A stretch of 64,000 nt of DNA from Physcia stellaris (taxonomy: Eukaryota > Ascomycota > Lecanoromycetes > Caliciales > Physciaceae), in contig JABSSW010000068.1 in assembly GCA_018902385.1 (NCBI GenBank), positions 140,276-204,275 on the forward strand, in the 5' to 3' direction. Made by a program: the position numbers and the translations under genes. The notes under the pieces were generated by a model, which ran no database searches, was not told the DNA's origin, and saw only the letters and a list, made by a program, of their open reading frames with translations. This document shows, piece by piece, positions 24,681-38,208 of the stretch; position 1 is the stretch's first letter, and each line of letters begins with the position of its first letter.

Positions 24681-25204
24681 GATGTCGATAATGATTGTTT
24701 TTTTAACAAACGATTGTTTTCGATTGTCAAACGATTTTGATCAAATTACGATTTTTAATTTCATTTTCAATAATGATTTGAATCAAACGCATCAATGAAA
24801 TTCTCGATAGATATTTTGAATTGTGATTTACATCATATTGAAAAATAGAAATGATAAATAATTCAAACACTTTATGCGAATTGACAACAACAATAATTTT
24901 TTCTCAATCGTATTGAAAACAAAACGATCAATGCATTTCAAATTTTTGTATTATTGATGTCAAACATTGTTAACACGCTCGAAATCATTCAAAAACGTCT
25001 TGAATTTTTCGACAATTTTCACGATAACGAATTCGCGTGAGCATTTTGTAAATCGAAAATGATAAACGAAATAGTTTTGCTAAAATCAAAAATTGAAAAA
25101 CGTTCAAAAATGAATTTAGAAATAGAATTCAAAGTCATTGCAACAACTAGAACAATTTTGATTTGAAAACAAAAATACGCATATATCAATTAATCGTAAA
25201 TCGA
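24681..25204 (+). repeat. direct repeat family R1, copy a
   Basis: About 520 bp alignable with copies at 25577-26010 and 57151-57641, all in the same orientation. Differences are overwhelmingly C/T and G/A transitions. It carries a relic minus-strand frame (MRLIQITIENEIESRDL type) also present in the other copies. The element class is unknown. Confidence 0.85.
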
Positions 25205-25576
25205 CGCAAATCAATGTTATCGAGTTTAAATGAAATCGAGCATTTCGTGATTTGATTTACTCGTCGTATTGAATGAGCATCGAGATTGTTTATTCATTTT
25301 TCGACGATTTTTTCATCGACGAACAACGTTACGATCGAAATTTTTGATGACTCGTCGAAATCGCAATCGTTGTCGTCAATCATTGAAACGATGTTTTTCA
25401 ATTTTATGATGTTTGTCATCTAGTCAATTGAAACGTTTTAGTTCGAGATATGAAATACACAATCGACAATTGATTTTATGAAATTTCGTTTCATTTCGTT
25501 TTTGAAAATATATATATATATATTTAAAAATACAAATTCTTCACTCGAATTCAAAATATTGAATAGTACATTTCTC

Positions 25577-26010
25577 GATGTCGACAATAATTGCTTTTTT
25601 GACAAACGATCGTTTTCGATTGTCAAACGATTTTGATCAAATCACGACTCTCAATTTCATTTTCAATAGTGATTTGAATCAAACGCATCAATGAAACACT
25701 CGATAGATATTTTGAATTGTGATTTACATTATATTGAAAATTAGAAATGATAAATAATTCAAACATTTTGTGCGCATTGACAGCAACAATAACTTTTTTT
25801 TCAATCGTATTGAAAACAAAACGATCAATGCATTTCAAATTTTTGTATTGTTGATGTTAAACATTGTTAACACGCTCGAAGTCATTCAAAAACGTTTTGA
25901 ATTTCTCGACAATTTTCACGATAACGAACTCGCGTGAACATTCTGTGAATCGAAAATGATAAACGAAATAGATTTGTTAAAATCAAAAATTGAGAGAAAT
26001 TCGAAAATGA
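25577..26010 (+). repeat. direct repeat family R1, copy b
   Basis: Lies 896 bp downstream of copy a and runs into an (AT)n tract at ~26,018-26,034. A second (AT)n tract with the same flanking sequence lies at ~25,506-25,522, about 510 bp upstream, so a longer unit was duplicated locally. Confidence 0.85.
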
Positions 26011-26589
26011 ATTTAAATATATATATATATATATGTAAAAATACAAATTTTTCGTTCGAATTCAAAATACTGAATAATACATTCAAATGAGTTGAAATGA
26101 TAAAAAATTATTCGTGAAATCAAATATATATCGTACTTTGTTGACATGTACGATGATTGAATTTCAAACGCATTTGAAATTTAAATTTGAATTAAATTTT
26201 TCGCATAAATGACAAATATGAAGATGATTTTTTTGCGATTGTTAATTGTTAAACAAAATTCAATGTCAAATTCAATGAAACAAACTAAAAAGTTTTTTGA
26301 AACAAAAATAAAAAATATATCGATTGTACGTCGATTAACAAATGATTGAATTTGCGTCAAAAATTGAATCAAATTTTGTGCGCGTGTCGTTGATTCATTG
26401 AATGTAAAATGATAGAATTTGAGTCAAATTTGAATCAAAAATTGAGCGAAAGTCAATTATCAATCGATTGCTCATTAATTGTGAAATATTCGAATTTGAT
26501 TTAATTTGATTCAAATTCTGTGCACGTCTCACTGATTCATTGATTGTGAAATGATAGATTTTGAATCAGAATTTGAACAATTAATTCGT

Positions 26590-27887
26590 TGATTGTGAGA
26601 TGACGAGTTTTAAATCAAAATCTGAATCAAAAATTGAGCGAAAATCAATGATTAATCGATTGTTTATTAATTGTGAAATATTCGAATTTGATTTAATTTG
26701 ATTCAAATTTTGTGCACGTGTCAATGATTCATTAATTTCATTGTGAAAAAATAGAAACAAAATTTGCGAAATGAATCGCTTCGAGAATATAAAAATAAAT
26801 TAAAATTCAAATGTTTAAAACAAAAATTTGACAATGATTGTTTCGAGAAAATCATTGCGAATGTATATTCGAATAACGATTGACGACTAACGACGAGATA
26901 TAAAAATTGATGATGATGTTTCGAAATCTTTTCTGTTTAACGTAACAAATGTTCAAATGCGAAAAATAAAAGCATATTGAAAAACGTTCGAACGAAATTC
27001 TTTCAAATTTTCGATGTTCAAACATTTCGAAACAATATATTTACGAATTATTTTCATAAATTCGAATTTTTGTAAAATTTGTTGAAGCAAAAAGTTCTTG
27101 TTATGTATTTTGTCAATATCGATTAATTAGAGAATTTATAGATTGAAAACAATCAAAATCGAAAATGATAAAATTTGAATCAAAATTCGAACATAAATCA
27201 ATGAAAATTATATTATTTATTGATTGTGAAAAAACTGAATTTGATTCAAAATTTGAATTAAATTCTGTGCACGTTTCATTGATTCATTGATTGTGAAATA
27301 TAGAGTCTCGATCAAAATTTGAATCAAAAATTGAACATAAATCGATGATTAGTCGATTGCTCATCAATTGCGAAATATTCGAATTTGATTTAATCTGATT
27401 CAGATTCTGTGCACGTGTCAATGATTCATTAATTTCATTATGAGAAAATAGAAACAAAATTTGCGAAATGAATCGTTTCGAAAATATAAAAATAAATTGA
27501 AATTCAAATGTCTAAAACAGAAATTTGACAATGATTGTCTCGAGAAAATCATTGCGAATGTATATTCGAGCAACGACTAACGATTAGCGACGAAATATCA
27601 AAAAATGATGAATTTTCGAAATTTTTTCAATTTATTGTAACAGATGTTCAAACGCGAAAAATAAAAACATGTGAAAAAAAACTCGAATGAAAAAGAAAAT
27701 TCGAGCGAAATTTTTTCAAATTCTCAACGTTCAAACATTTCGAAACAATATATTGACGAAATATTTTGATAAATTCGATTTTTTGTAGAATTTGTTGAAA
27801 CAAAGATTTCGTGTTATGTATTTTGTTAGTATCGAGTCATTAAAGAATTCACAAATTGAAAACAATCAAAATCGAACATTGTAAATT
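26590..27887 (+). repeat. two-unit tandem repeat, period ~697 bp
   Basis: 26590-27190 aligns with 27287-27887 at an offset of 697 bases, with transitions and small indels. Each unit contains a GTGCACGTGTCAATGATTC motif. Shorter related segments with the same motif flank the units (26,388; 26,519; 27,269; 27,961), so the array grew from a smaller unit. No coding frame is recognised. Confidence 0.8.
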
Positions 27888-28276
27888 CTGAATAACATAA
27901 ATTAATGAATCTATTGACTGTGCGAGAATTGATTTTGAATCAAAATTTGAGTCAGAATTTGTGCACGTATCATTGATTTTTTGATTGAAATGAAAAAATT
28001 TGAATCGAAATCTGAATCGAAATCTGAATCAAAATTTGAATCAGAATTTGAATCAAAAGATTGAATACAAATCAACTGTTAATCGATTTTCAATTAATTG
28101 TGAAACGATAAAATTCAATTCAAATTCTAAAGCAAAAACTCAACACAATGAAAAAAACAATTAATTGCATGTTAATCATTAATTAACGCACAAAAATTGT
28201 CATGAATATCATGCAATAATGCAATTATGAATAAATAAATGATTGATTAATTAGAAAAATGTGTGTGAAAAAATAT

Positions 28277-28990
28277 TTACATGTTCGCGCTTAGCGAAGA
28301 TCGAAGACGTTTGAATAAAAAAAATTGTTCTAATTTGAAAACAATTTCGTTGTCATTGATTTCTCGACAAACATGATGTAAAATTCGATAATAGTAAAAT
28401 ATGATTTCGAAAATAGATTGCAAAGAATGTTGATTGCATAAATGCAAACTGTTGAAACGAAATTGACGATACATTTTTTGAACGTTTTGATACGAAATTT
28501 GATACAAAATTCGCGATAAATGAGTTTTTGAATGAAATGATTTGCTTCGATGTAAAAAAAAAAGAAAAAATGTTTTCGATTGCGATGCAGATTTCAAATT
28601 ATTAAATAAAAAAATTATCGATTGCGAAAATGTAATAAAAAAAATAAAATGATTCGAAACAACAAATTTCGATTTTTTCGCATGATAATCGCGAATATGT
28701 TCGTGTAATTTAATATTTCGTTGAATAATATTTGCATGCAAAAATCGTTAATCGAATTTTTTTTTGTTTTTTTGCAATTCGAATTTTTTCGATTTTTTTG
28801 TCGATTTGTTGTTGTTTTTTGAGCATACGTGTTTGCTCGTCACGCTCTCATTGTTTTTGACGAGTCAAACAGACTTTGTAAATTCGAATTTTTTCGATTT
28901 TTTGACACTTTTTGACTAGACGAATTTATTCGATTTGTTGTTGTTGTTTTGCGAAACGATTTTGCTCTATTTTTTGACGAGCGTAAAAAA
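28277..28990 (-). pseudogene. relic of C2H2-finger protein with Gln/Lys-rich coiled coil
   Basis: The minus strand shows a Gln-Ile-Lys-rich segment (~28,780-28,990). This is followed by the second half of a C2H2 finger (NIKLHEHIRDYH: Leu-x2-His-x4-His) and then ~130 residues of Phe/Ser-rich sequence. The upstream Cys pair is out of frame. Order and spacing match the better preserved relic at 43,813-45,370. This is probably the gag-like protein of an LTR element, mutated beyond function. Confidence 0.5.
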
Positions 28991-29906
28991 TTTGTTGATC
29001 AAAAATTTTGCGAATTTGTTGAATTTGCAAAACTCATCGACAATCAAAATTTCAATTTTGATGAATTTCGTAAAATCGTTGAAAAGCAATAGAATTAGAT
29101 ACGTCATCGAAAAAATGATTTAATGATAGAAATCAAAGCGATAATGAAATCATGACGTACGAATAATGAAAATAATGCGAAAAAAAAACTCGTGAACAGA
29201 TAGATAGATAAATGAATTTTGACTCAATGAGTGTAATTCAAATTGAATCAATCTGTTTCAAATTGATAATTAATGATATTTTTCTTGTTTAAATACGTCG
29301 TTTGTCTTTTTTGTCACAGTTTTTCATATCGAAAAATTGTGTAAAAAACGATTTTTTTTTTCATGAAATGTTTCGTGCGTGCGATAGTTCAAAGTTGCTG
29401 CATAATTTTTCGACGTAAAACGAAAATAAAAAAAATTCAATTATCGTGAACGCGATCACGCGACGAGATGAATATAAATATTCATTCGAAATTTCATGCG
29501 CGTTTCATATGTTCGAATTTTTTCTTTTGATGTTTTTGTTCTCGTCATTTTCAACATTGAAAGCAATTATCGATTCAAATTTCGATCGATCAATTTTTGA
29601 TTTTGTGAACATTTTTTTTGTTTTTCATTATTTTTTTCATTTTCATTCAAATTGCTTGATTGCTTTTTCAACATTCGATTTATCAATTTATCGTTTTCAA
29701 ACAATCATCTGTTTGTTATGTCAAAATTCATTTGATTTTTTGTTGATTTGCATTGAACACGACAATTCAACATTTTTTTAATTTTTTCAATTTGATTTTT
29801 TGTTGTCTCGAATCGTGTAGTCGAAACGTCGTAGAGCTCGAGCTTCTCTTCTACACGTCTGAATCAAAGATCGACTTTTTATTCGTATTTGGTTTCGCGA
29901 CATCAC

Positions 29907-30300
29907 TCAAATCAAACACTTTGCGAAGTTCATTATTCACACGAATATTGTGAATTTTGATAATGTAAAGCGACAAAATTGTTAATTCGATATCGAACTA
30001 CAACGCTCTAGCGAGATAATTGCATAATACATTGTGATTGTTGTGTAATTGAATTGTGCAACAATGTGAACGTTTTGTGAACGCAAATTTTCTTACATTT
30101 TCAAATTCAAAAATTGTCAAATCAAACACATTGCGCAATTCATTATTGCAACGAATATTTCGAAATTTAACAATGTAAAGCAACAAAATTGCTAATTCGA
30201 TATCGAATTACAATATTCTAACGAGATAAATGTATAATATGTAATGTTTGTTGCGCAATTGCATTGCGCATTGAACGTTCAATTGAACGTTCAATTGCGT
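29907..30300 (+). repeat. two-unit tandem repeat, period 210 bp
   Basis: The motif TCAAATCAAACAC recurs at 29907 and 30117. The following ~170 bases align between the units (both contain AATTCGATATCGAA and a GAGATAA..TGCATAATA-like segment). The right end has two adjacent TTGAACGTTCAA-type palindromes at ~30,273-30,297. Confidence 0.8.
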
Positions 30301-30312
30301 GACTTCAAGAAC

Positions 30313-30400
30313 TTCAATTCTGAAATAATTCTGATTATGCTGTTCAATTCTGAGATAACTCTGTTTATGCTGTTCAACTCTGAAATAACTCTGATTGCGT
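30313..30400 (+). repeat. 30-bp tandem repeat, three units
   Basis: Units begin with TTCAA(T/C)TCTGA at 30313, 30343 and 30373. The units still contain several CpT and ApG dinucleotides, unlike most of the isochore. Confidence 0.85.
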
Positions 30401-31079
30401 TCGAAATGTTTTGAGCTAAATCAATAATACTCGATAAAAACGCTAGTTATCAGTTTATCGTGCTGTTTTTGTGTAATATTGCAGTCGAAAACGTTCAAAA
30501 CAACGATTTACTCGATTTTCGACTCAGACTCTCTGGCGAGAAATGCTGACTTTTAGACTAGTCAGAGATTTGAGTAGCTGAGACAAATTTTTTGTTGTTT
30601 TTCGTTTGACATTCGATTTCACTCGTTTGATTTTTGATTGTTTCAAACTCGAAACGATTTCGCGACATTTTTTCATTTCAACGTTTGACGAATCGCGTTC
30701 AAAATTTAATCATGATTCATCAATCACAAAAAAATATCAATTATGTCACAAATTCATCGAAATCAAAAAATTGAATCAAAATTTACGTAAAAAACGTTTA
30801 TTCGCGTGATCATGAAAAGACAATCGATATTCTGTTCACGATCGTTAACAATTTGATCATTGAATACGATTTAACATCATTTAATTATACGCGTCACGAA
30901 ATAACATTCAAAAATATTTTAAAATAATATCGAAAATGAATGTATCAAAATGCGTTTTCGTTTAAATATGCAATTCAATTTTTTATCGCGAACGAATTCG
31001 AATGATTCGAGTTTTGAAATTAAACATTTTATTTTATCAAATCATTTTTGAATTGAATTCGAAAATGATCAATGTTTTT

Positions 31080-31920
31080 TGTTTGTTTCATCATGATTTG
31101 ATTTCGTGATGTTGATTTTCAATAAATTTTTTTCATTTCGTCTTTTTTGATTGTCAATTCGTTTTCTTTTCTCGTCAATTCGTTTTTTTTTTGTTTTTCG
31201 TTTGTGTTTTCACAAATCGTTTCGTTTTCGACGTTTTTTTTTGTTCAAACAACAATCGCGAATCAATTTTCAAACAAACTCGTTATACGAAAAAATGTAA
31301 ACGATTTTGTTATTTATTGTCAATCGATGCGACAAACTGTTCAAATATTTAACGCAATCGTGAAAAATTTGCAATTCGTGAATTTTTCAAATATGTTTGC
31401 TTTTAGCGTTGAACTATTTGTGAAATATTTGAAATATCATCAATTGTTTCGAATATTGAGAAATTCAAACGTCATGTCGAACGAAAATCATCAAAATTTA
31501 ATTTACGATTTGAATGACATTTGCGATATTAACATCACGAATGATGAATCGTTTCGTGTTGCAATAAAAATTCGTGTGAACAATGAATTATCATCGATGC
31601 GAATTCGAATCGTGATTAATGACGATTTCGATGCGCATTTTTTTCATCGATGAAAACAAAAAAATTCTCTAATGAATGCGCAGAAGTTTCATTTGACGAG
31701 AATTCATATCACGATATTTTTAGAAATTTTCAAACGAAAAATTTGACATCGCATGTCAAATTCAAAAACAACATTGCAACAAACGATACGTTTTTGTATT
31801 TTTTTCGAACATTATTTCAAATTTACGTCGTGACGTTGTTGAATTTCAAACAAACAAACGAAACAAATCAAACATTTTTTCGTCGTCAAATTCAAAAATC
31901 GTTTCACAATTTGACGTCAC
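31080..31920 (+). repeat. inverted repeat family R3, copy 1 (relic coding unit)
   Basis: Aligns with the reverse complement of 42,400-43,230. The plus strand carries a 168-aa open frame (31147-31653) and a following 116-aa frame (31650-32000). Their counterparts on the minus strand of copy 2 share long identical blocks, such as NVNDFVIYCQSMRQ and FKQTNETN. I do not recognise the protein. Similarity at the protein level is higher than expected for random decay (see findings). Confidence 0.8.
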
Positions 31921-32494
31921 AACGTCAAATTCATTCACAAACAAATCGTTTAAAAAAAAAACGAAAAATGATACGCAATTTTTCACGTTCGTCTCAATGA
32001 GCGATTTTTTGATCGATTCAAACGCATCAAAGCAATCTTTCGCGAAAATCGAAAAAAACGAAAAAAATGATATTCAACATGCGTTAATACACTATTCGCG
32101 ATGAACATTAAAAAAACTAATCGAAATTTAGCATTCAAATTTTTTCAAATTCGAAATTTATCGAGCACGTGCACGACAACACATGATCAAAAATTAAACA
32201 ATTTTTGAAATTAAACACGAACGACAATAACAAAAGCAAAATTCGAATTCATGATTTCAAAAAAAAAAATATTTTATTGACAATAAATTGCGATGTATTA
32301 TATGTTTAAATGCAATCAAAATCAAAATGATCAAATGAAAAATCTAATTGAAAATGAATTCGAATTGAACAAAATATGCGATGTTCGAAATCAATGTTGA
32401 ACATCATCATTAACATTGTAAATTTCAAACGATCATGACGATCGCGATAGCAATGTTTCGATATCAATGAATTCGAAAAAAAACGAAAATAAAA

Positions 32495-33513
32495 AAAAAT
32501 GAAAAATTTCATTACAACAATTTAAACATTGTTTTCTCGATGCGTCGTTAAATGTCAAATATTCAATTGTCGATATTTTTTTTTGCAAATGTTCGTGTCA
32601 ATCGAACAACGAATTCTATTATTGAAATTTTATCGATGAAATTACAATTTTTTTTGTTTTGAACAATTTTTTTGAACAATGAATTGAGTACATTCGAGAT
32701 TGAATTGATTTTCAAATCATTGACATTCATGTTTTCGTTTATCATTCGTCGACGAATCAAAATCTTTTCGAGCAAATCATGTCGTACAACAACGTTAAAC
32801 ATTTTGTTGAAATTAAAATCGACATTTTAAATTCGTTTCATAAATTGTCGTCGTTTCGATTTCGTTTGAATATTGATTTCGTTGAACAAATGAATTTGTT
32901 TGATTTAAAATCGAACAATTTTTGAATCGTCGACACATGACAAATTTTCAAAAAACGAAATGCAACATTGATTTTAACTCACAATTACAAATTTCAAAAA
33001 ATAAAAAAAAAAAAACATATCGAAAAATTTTATTTGAATCATTACGATTTGATCATCATGAATGAATGTCATTTTGTGAAAACGTCTCGCAAAAAATTTT
33101 GAAAAAATTTTAAAAACAATTCGATATGCGATCGACGTTGCGATTTTTGATGATAAAAATGTTTGAAACAATGATCGATCGCAATGTCGTCGTCGATTTG
33201 AACGAAACGATTTTTATGAAATCACGAAATTTGAAAAATTCAAAATCATCGATTTCATCAATTGCATTCGACGACGTTGATCAAAACAATCAAAAAAATA
33301 AAAACGATCAAAATGAAAAATGCGTTTGAAACGACACGAGATAAAACGATAACAACAATTCGAAAATTGTTTAATGTTTTTTCGCATGTTACAATAGTTC
33401 GTAACGATATTGCGCGATGAAAAAACGATAAATTATTATTTTTTTTTGAGTTCGTTGCTCAGTGAATTCAATTGAATTTTCTCGAAACATACGTCGTTGT
33501 TTTTCAAAATATG

Positions 33514-33550
<37 letters not shown>

Positions 33551-35017
33551 AAAATGTTGATTCAATTGCAAACAACGTGAAAACAAAATTGTAAACGAAA
33601 TACGCAATACAAAATCGTCAATTCGAATCGTTTTGAGAAATTCGATTTCAAACATTTATTCAATAGAATTCGTTTTGTGCGAGTGATAACGAATTTATCA
33701 ATCATAATTACATTGATTATCGATGTTCATCAGAAATGAATTAACGCGAAAATAAAAAAAATTTTCATGTCAACGAATGATGAATCGTTGATTCGTGAAA
33801 ACGTATTCGACGAAATGTATTCGCAAATTGTCGTTTGTTGTTTCAAATTTGATGTTTTGAAAAAATTATTGACGTATAAACATTCGAAAACGTTTGCGTT
33901 GATTATATCGCAATTTTCGAAAATTTGTTTAATAATTTTTGAAATAAATTCGTTTTCGAACAAATCGACATACATTTTTCTATTTTCTTTTTTTTAAATT
34001 TTTTTTAACGTATATTATGTATTGTGTCGCATGTAATATTAATTGCGATTTGTTGTTCAATATATACGAAAAGATTTCGCGTTCAAAAATCGATTGTTTT
34101 ATATATTTTTGATTTCGAACAAAAACGAAATTCAATTCGTCACGCTTTTCAAAAAAATATCGATGAAAATGACAAATCAATCGAGAAATATCAATCGAAT
34201 ATTTTGATAAACATCACAAACAAAATGAAAATTTCATTTAATTTCACAAGAACAATTGTAATAATTTTGATGAAATTCGTGTACAATTTTCAATTGATTG
34301 TTCAAATATTCAAACGAACACATCGTCAAAAACAATCGAATACGATGCATTTTTACGATTTTCACGAGCAAATTTGAATCGAAAATCTAATGAACAAAAC
34401 ACGTTTGTTCACAAAAATTTTAACGAAAAAAATTTTCGAAAATGCGAAAAACATCGCGAACGCTTTCATGATGATATGATGACATAAATATGATGATCGA
34501 AATTTGACAATTTTCAATGTAATATAATGAGCAATTAATTGAAAAATAATTTAACAATTCAATGACAATTCATGATGATTGTTTTCACACGCGCAAACAT
34601 CGAAATTTCAAAATTTTCGACGATTTCTATTTTTAGCACAAACTAAATTAAATTTCTTCGTTGTTAATCATTGTTGCAACGAGCATTGTTGTTTTTCAAC
34701 AACATCGAATCACACGATCGAAACAAAAAAAACGAACAAATTCAAAAACAACAACGCATGAACGACAATTCTAAACGAAAAAACGACGACAATAATACAC
34801 ACGTACGCGATCATGATTCATGAAATGAAAATTAAAACGTTTGATTTGTTTACAACAGAAAAAAAAGAAAAAACGAATCGCACGATCAAAAAGAAAAACG
34901 AAAATATAAAAAAATAAAAAAAAATGAAAACGTTTTATACGTCGTGCAAAATCAAATTTACAAACGTCGCACAATATCACACAATGATCATTGAAATTAC
35001 GATTTCAAAAATGAATA
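32495..35017 (+). repeat. inverted repeat family R4, copy 1 (~2.5 kb)
   Basis: Aligns over its full length with the reverse complement of 61,497-64,000. Shared frames include those at 33767-33997 and 34024-34377 (plus) and 32563-32802 (minus). The right edge is sharp, at AAAAATGAAT around 35,017. The left edge may extend further, because the partner copy runs off the window. It contains an uninterrupted run of 33 A at 33516-33548; the partner has a shorter interrupted T run. Element class not recognised. Confidence 0.85.
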
Positions 35018-37528
35018 ATGTTATGCTGAATAATTGCATCACGAATCGATGAAAAATTGAAAATTTGTTCGATATTCGACAAAACATGCAAAACGATACA
35101 ATGTTTTTAATGTCATTTTTATAAACACATTACGAATTAACGCACACAAAAAAAATCATACAATCATTGCGCAAATCAACACGTCACGAAATCAACGATT
35201 TGCGAATTATATCAAAGTCAAATATTGCGTTTGTGAAAAAATTTACAATTCACGAAAAAAAGAATGTTTCGAAAAAAAAAAAATATCGAACGATTTCGAT
35301 AACAACAATCGATCATTTTTGCGAAATTTACGATTCAACGACAACAATACATCATCACAATCAAAATCGTAATTTCGAAAAATCAAATCATAATGAACAT
35401 GATCATCGAATCGAAAAATTGCAATCGAACAAATCAATTAAATATCGACGAACACGCGATGCAAATTGAAAAAAACAAAACGACGAAACACGATTCGTGT
35501 CAATACAAACATCGTTCGACATTTTTTTCATTTCACAATTCACACAAAACATTCAATACATATCAAATTTACAAAAATCACGAATTCGAAAAATATTCAA
35601 ATCAACATCATCGAACAAACACAATCAACACAAAAGAAATGATAAACAATTTATGAATTTCGTTATAACGATTTCGTCGTCATGAAAATTTTAAAATACA
35701 CGATTTGATGTTATGTTTCATGATTTATATTATAACATCGTGATCATTCAATCATTTGATAATCGATACGTCGTCGTTATCGTCGTTTGAAACAACATTT
35801 TCATTTTCGCGAAAATAACGAGTTTGCTGTGTCGAATAGACGAAACATATAACGCATGACGAAAATTCAAATCATCGTGAATTTATATATAAATGACGAC
35901 GACGATATCAAAAGAAATAATTGAAAAAAAATCGACGAACGAGATTTTTACTTTCTCGTTTTGATTTTATTGACACACATTAATTTATTTATTTTTTGAT
36001 TTTTGCACTCGTTTGTTTATTTTGTAATCGCGTTCGTTATGTTTTGTTTTTTTCATTTCAATCGACGTATCATTTGAACTTTTTACATTCAAATTACATA
36101 AATATCGATTTTGAATATCGCGTCAAAAATTGAAAACGTTGAAAATACATTTGAAATCACGACGACGTCGTTTTTTTCGAAAATGTATAAACAAATCGAT
36201 AAAAATCGAAAAAAAAATTTCAAAATTCAAATTGATTGCAAAGACGATAATTAGATATTCATCTATTTGATCGATTCGTTTAAAATTTGAAATAAAATAG
36301 AAATGATCAATTAAAATTTCAAACGACGAGTTTGATTGTTTTTTATCATTGATGATCGACGTGAAAACGAAAACGAAACGAAAATGATTGATCGTATTGA
36401 AAAATTCAAATCATCAATTCAACGAAAATTAAAAATTTTTATGAAAATTGTTAAATTTGCGCATGAACGTTTGATTGAAACGTTCGATATAATCATTTAT
36501 TTGAAAATTGTTTGCAATGAACGATTCAATTTGAATGTCACGTTCGTTACGAAAATGACAAAATTTTTTTCATGAATTCGTTTTTCTTTTTTGTTGTCGA
36601 TGCGTATGCGAATTCATCGATTGAAATCATGCTCAATTATGTCGAGAAAAATTCTGAAAAAAATCATCACGTTTGAAATTTTTTTAAAGTAAAAAATTTG
36701 AACGTATGACATTTGAATTTTGTCGTTCAATCATCACATTGTTCATTTGACGTTGTTGTATTTTGTAAAAAACGAATTCATTAAAATGTCATGAATGAAA
36801 TCGTCAACTCAACGATTAAATTCGATTAACATTTTGTGAAATTCGATTTTGTCGACAGTTTTTTCACATGAACTGCACGAATCGACGAGAAAAAATATAA
36901 ATAAATCAATGTCAATTTCTCGCGCAATGACAATGATGTTGATTTTGTTAAAACGTTCAAAACACGTTCGTGTTACATTTGAAATATTTTTTTTTCAATA
37001 ATTAAACAAACGACGAGATTTTCGAATTGCAAAAAATACAAATCTTGATGTCGTATTGCGATTATGTCATGATTGTCGATGACAAATTTTTCAAAAAAAA
37101 GACAATCGTTTTTTTCGAATTTGAAATAAAACAAAAACTCAAAAAAAGAATTGAAAATGTAAAAAACGTTATGAATGATAATTTATCGATTTTTTATAAA
37201 AGTTTGACACAAAATGCGAAACGTGTCGTGTTCAAAAAAAATCAATTTTTTTTATTGTTTTTGTGAAAATATTGAAAATGATCGTGATGTCGATAAAAAA
37301 ATATCATCGTGAATTACGCGATAGAAAACGTCGATATCGAAAAATCAAATTTTGCGAAAATTCATTGTTTTGAAAAAAACAACGTTGACGTTGAAAAATT
37401 TGATGTCATCGAATTTGATTGATTTGAAAATGATTACATTGATAAAAACAAAATATGTAACAACGACGATTTTCGATTCACATGATTGTTTTTCAAAATT
37501 GTCGTTTTTTTCTCGTTTTGTTTTGTTT

Positions 37529-37532
<4 letters not shown>

Positions 37533-37559
<27 letters not shown>
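37533..37559 (+). repeat. poly-T tract (27 T)
   Basis: Uninterrupted run of 27 T. Long homopolymer runs here are expected where CpT and CpC are converted to TpT. Confidence 0.9.
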
Positions 37560-38031
37560 GTCATCACGTCGATTTTTCTTTTTCGCGTGACGTTTTTTAG
37601 CATCAGTTTTTTTTCTTTCAGCGACGATGTGTTTACTAGAAAGAAAATAATCGTAACGAAAGATGACGAATCGAAAAAAATGACGAATCGAAAATGTTTA
37701 ACGAGCGTAACAATCGATTGTTCGAAATTCATTGTGAATTGTGTATTTGACGTAAATAATCGTGCTTTTTGTAACGATTTTTTGTTTGATTTGATCAATC
37801 GATCATCGAAAATACGAAATTCGAATTTCACGATCAAATGAAACGTATTTTTTGTTATGTTCGAATTTACGTGTTTTTTGTCATCATCAAACGTTGTTAA
37901 AATTATTTCTTTTTCGTCGATGTGAAATTCTTCGATTTTGTTATAGTAAAATAACAAACTCATAATTAACATTTCGTACAGATGAATATCGTAACTGTTT
38001 TTGATTATTTAGAAAAATTTTGAACAAATGA

Positions 38032-38208
38032 TGTTACGAACGTGTTTTAGAAACATTGTCGCAAAATTGAAAAAAACACGTGATTAAAATTTTGACATTC
38101 GCAAATTTTACACAAAACATTTCGATTTTCATTTGTATTTACATATTTGCTTTTTAGATCAAATATTTTCGTTTTTGTTATTTATTGACTCAAACACGAC
38201 TTTTGACA
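38032..38208 (+). repeat. 5' LTR of the 38-kb element
   Basis: TGTTACG...TGACA, 177 bp; aligns with 39667-39838 and 56307-56475. Confidence 0.82.

Larger units (their letters stand above)
29804..30585. mobile_element. candidate solo LTR or LTR-like unit (782 bp)
   Basis: Bounded by TGTCTC at the left and GAGACA at the right, a 6-bp inverted terminus as in LTRs. Both ends are less mutated than the surroundings (ApG, CpT and GpG are present near 29,812-29,870 and 30,520-30,585). Flanking bases do not form a clear target duplication, so the boundaries are tentative. Inside are a 210-bp tandem duplication and three 30-bp repeats. Confidence 0.35.
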
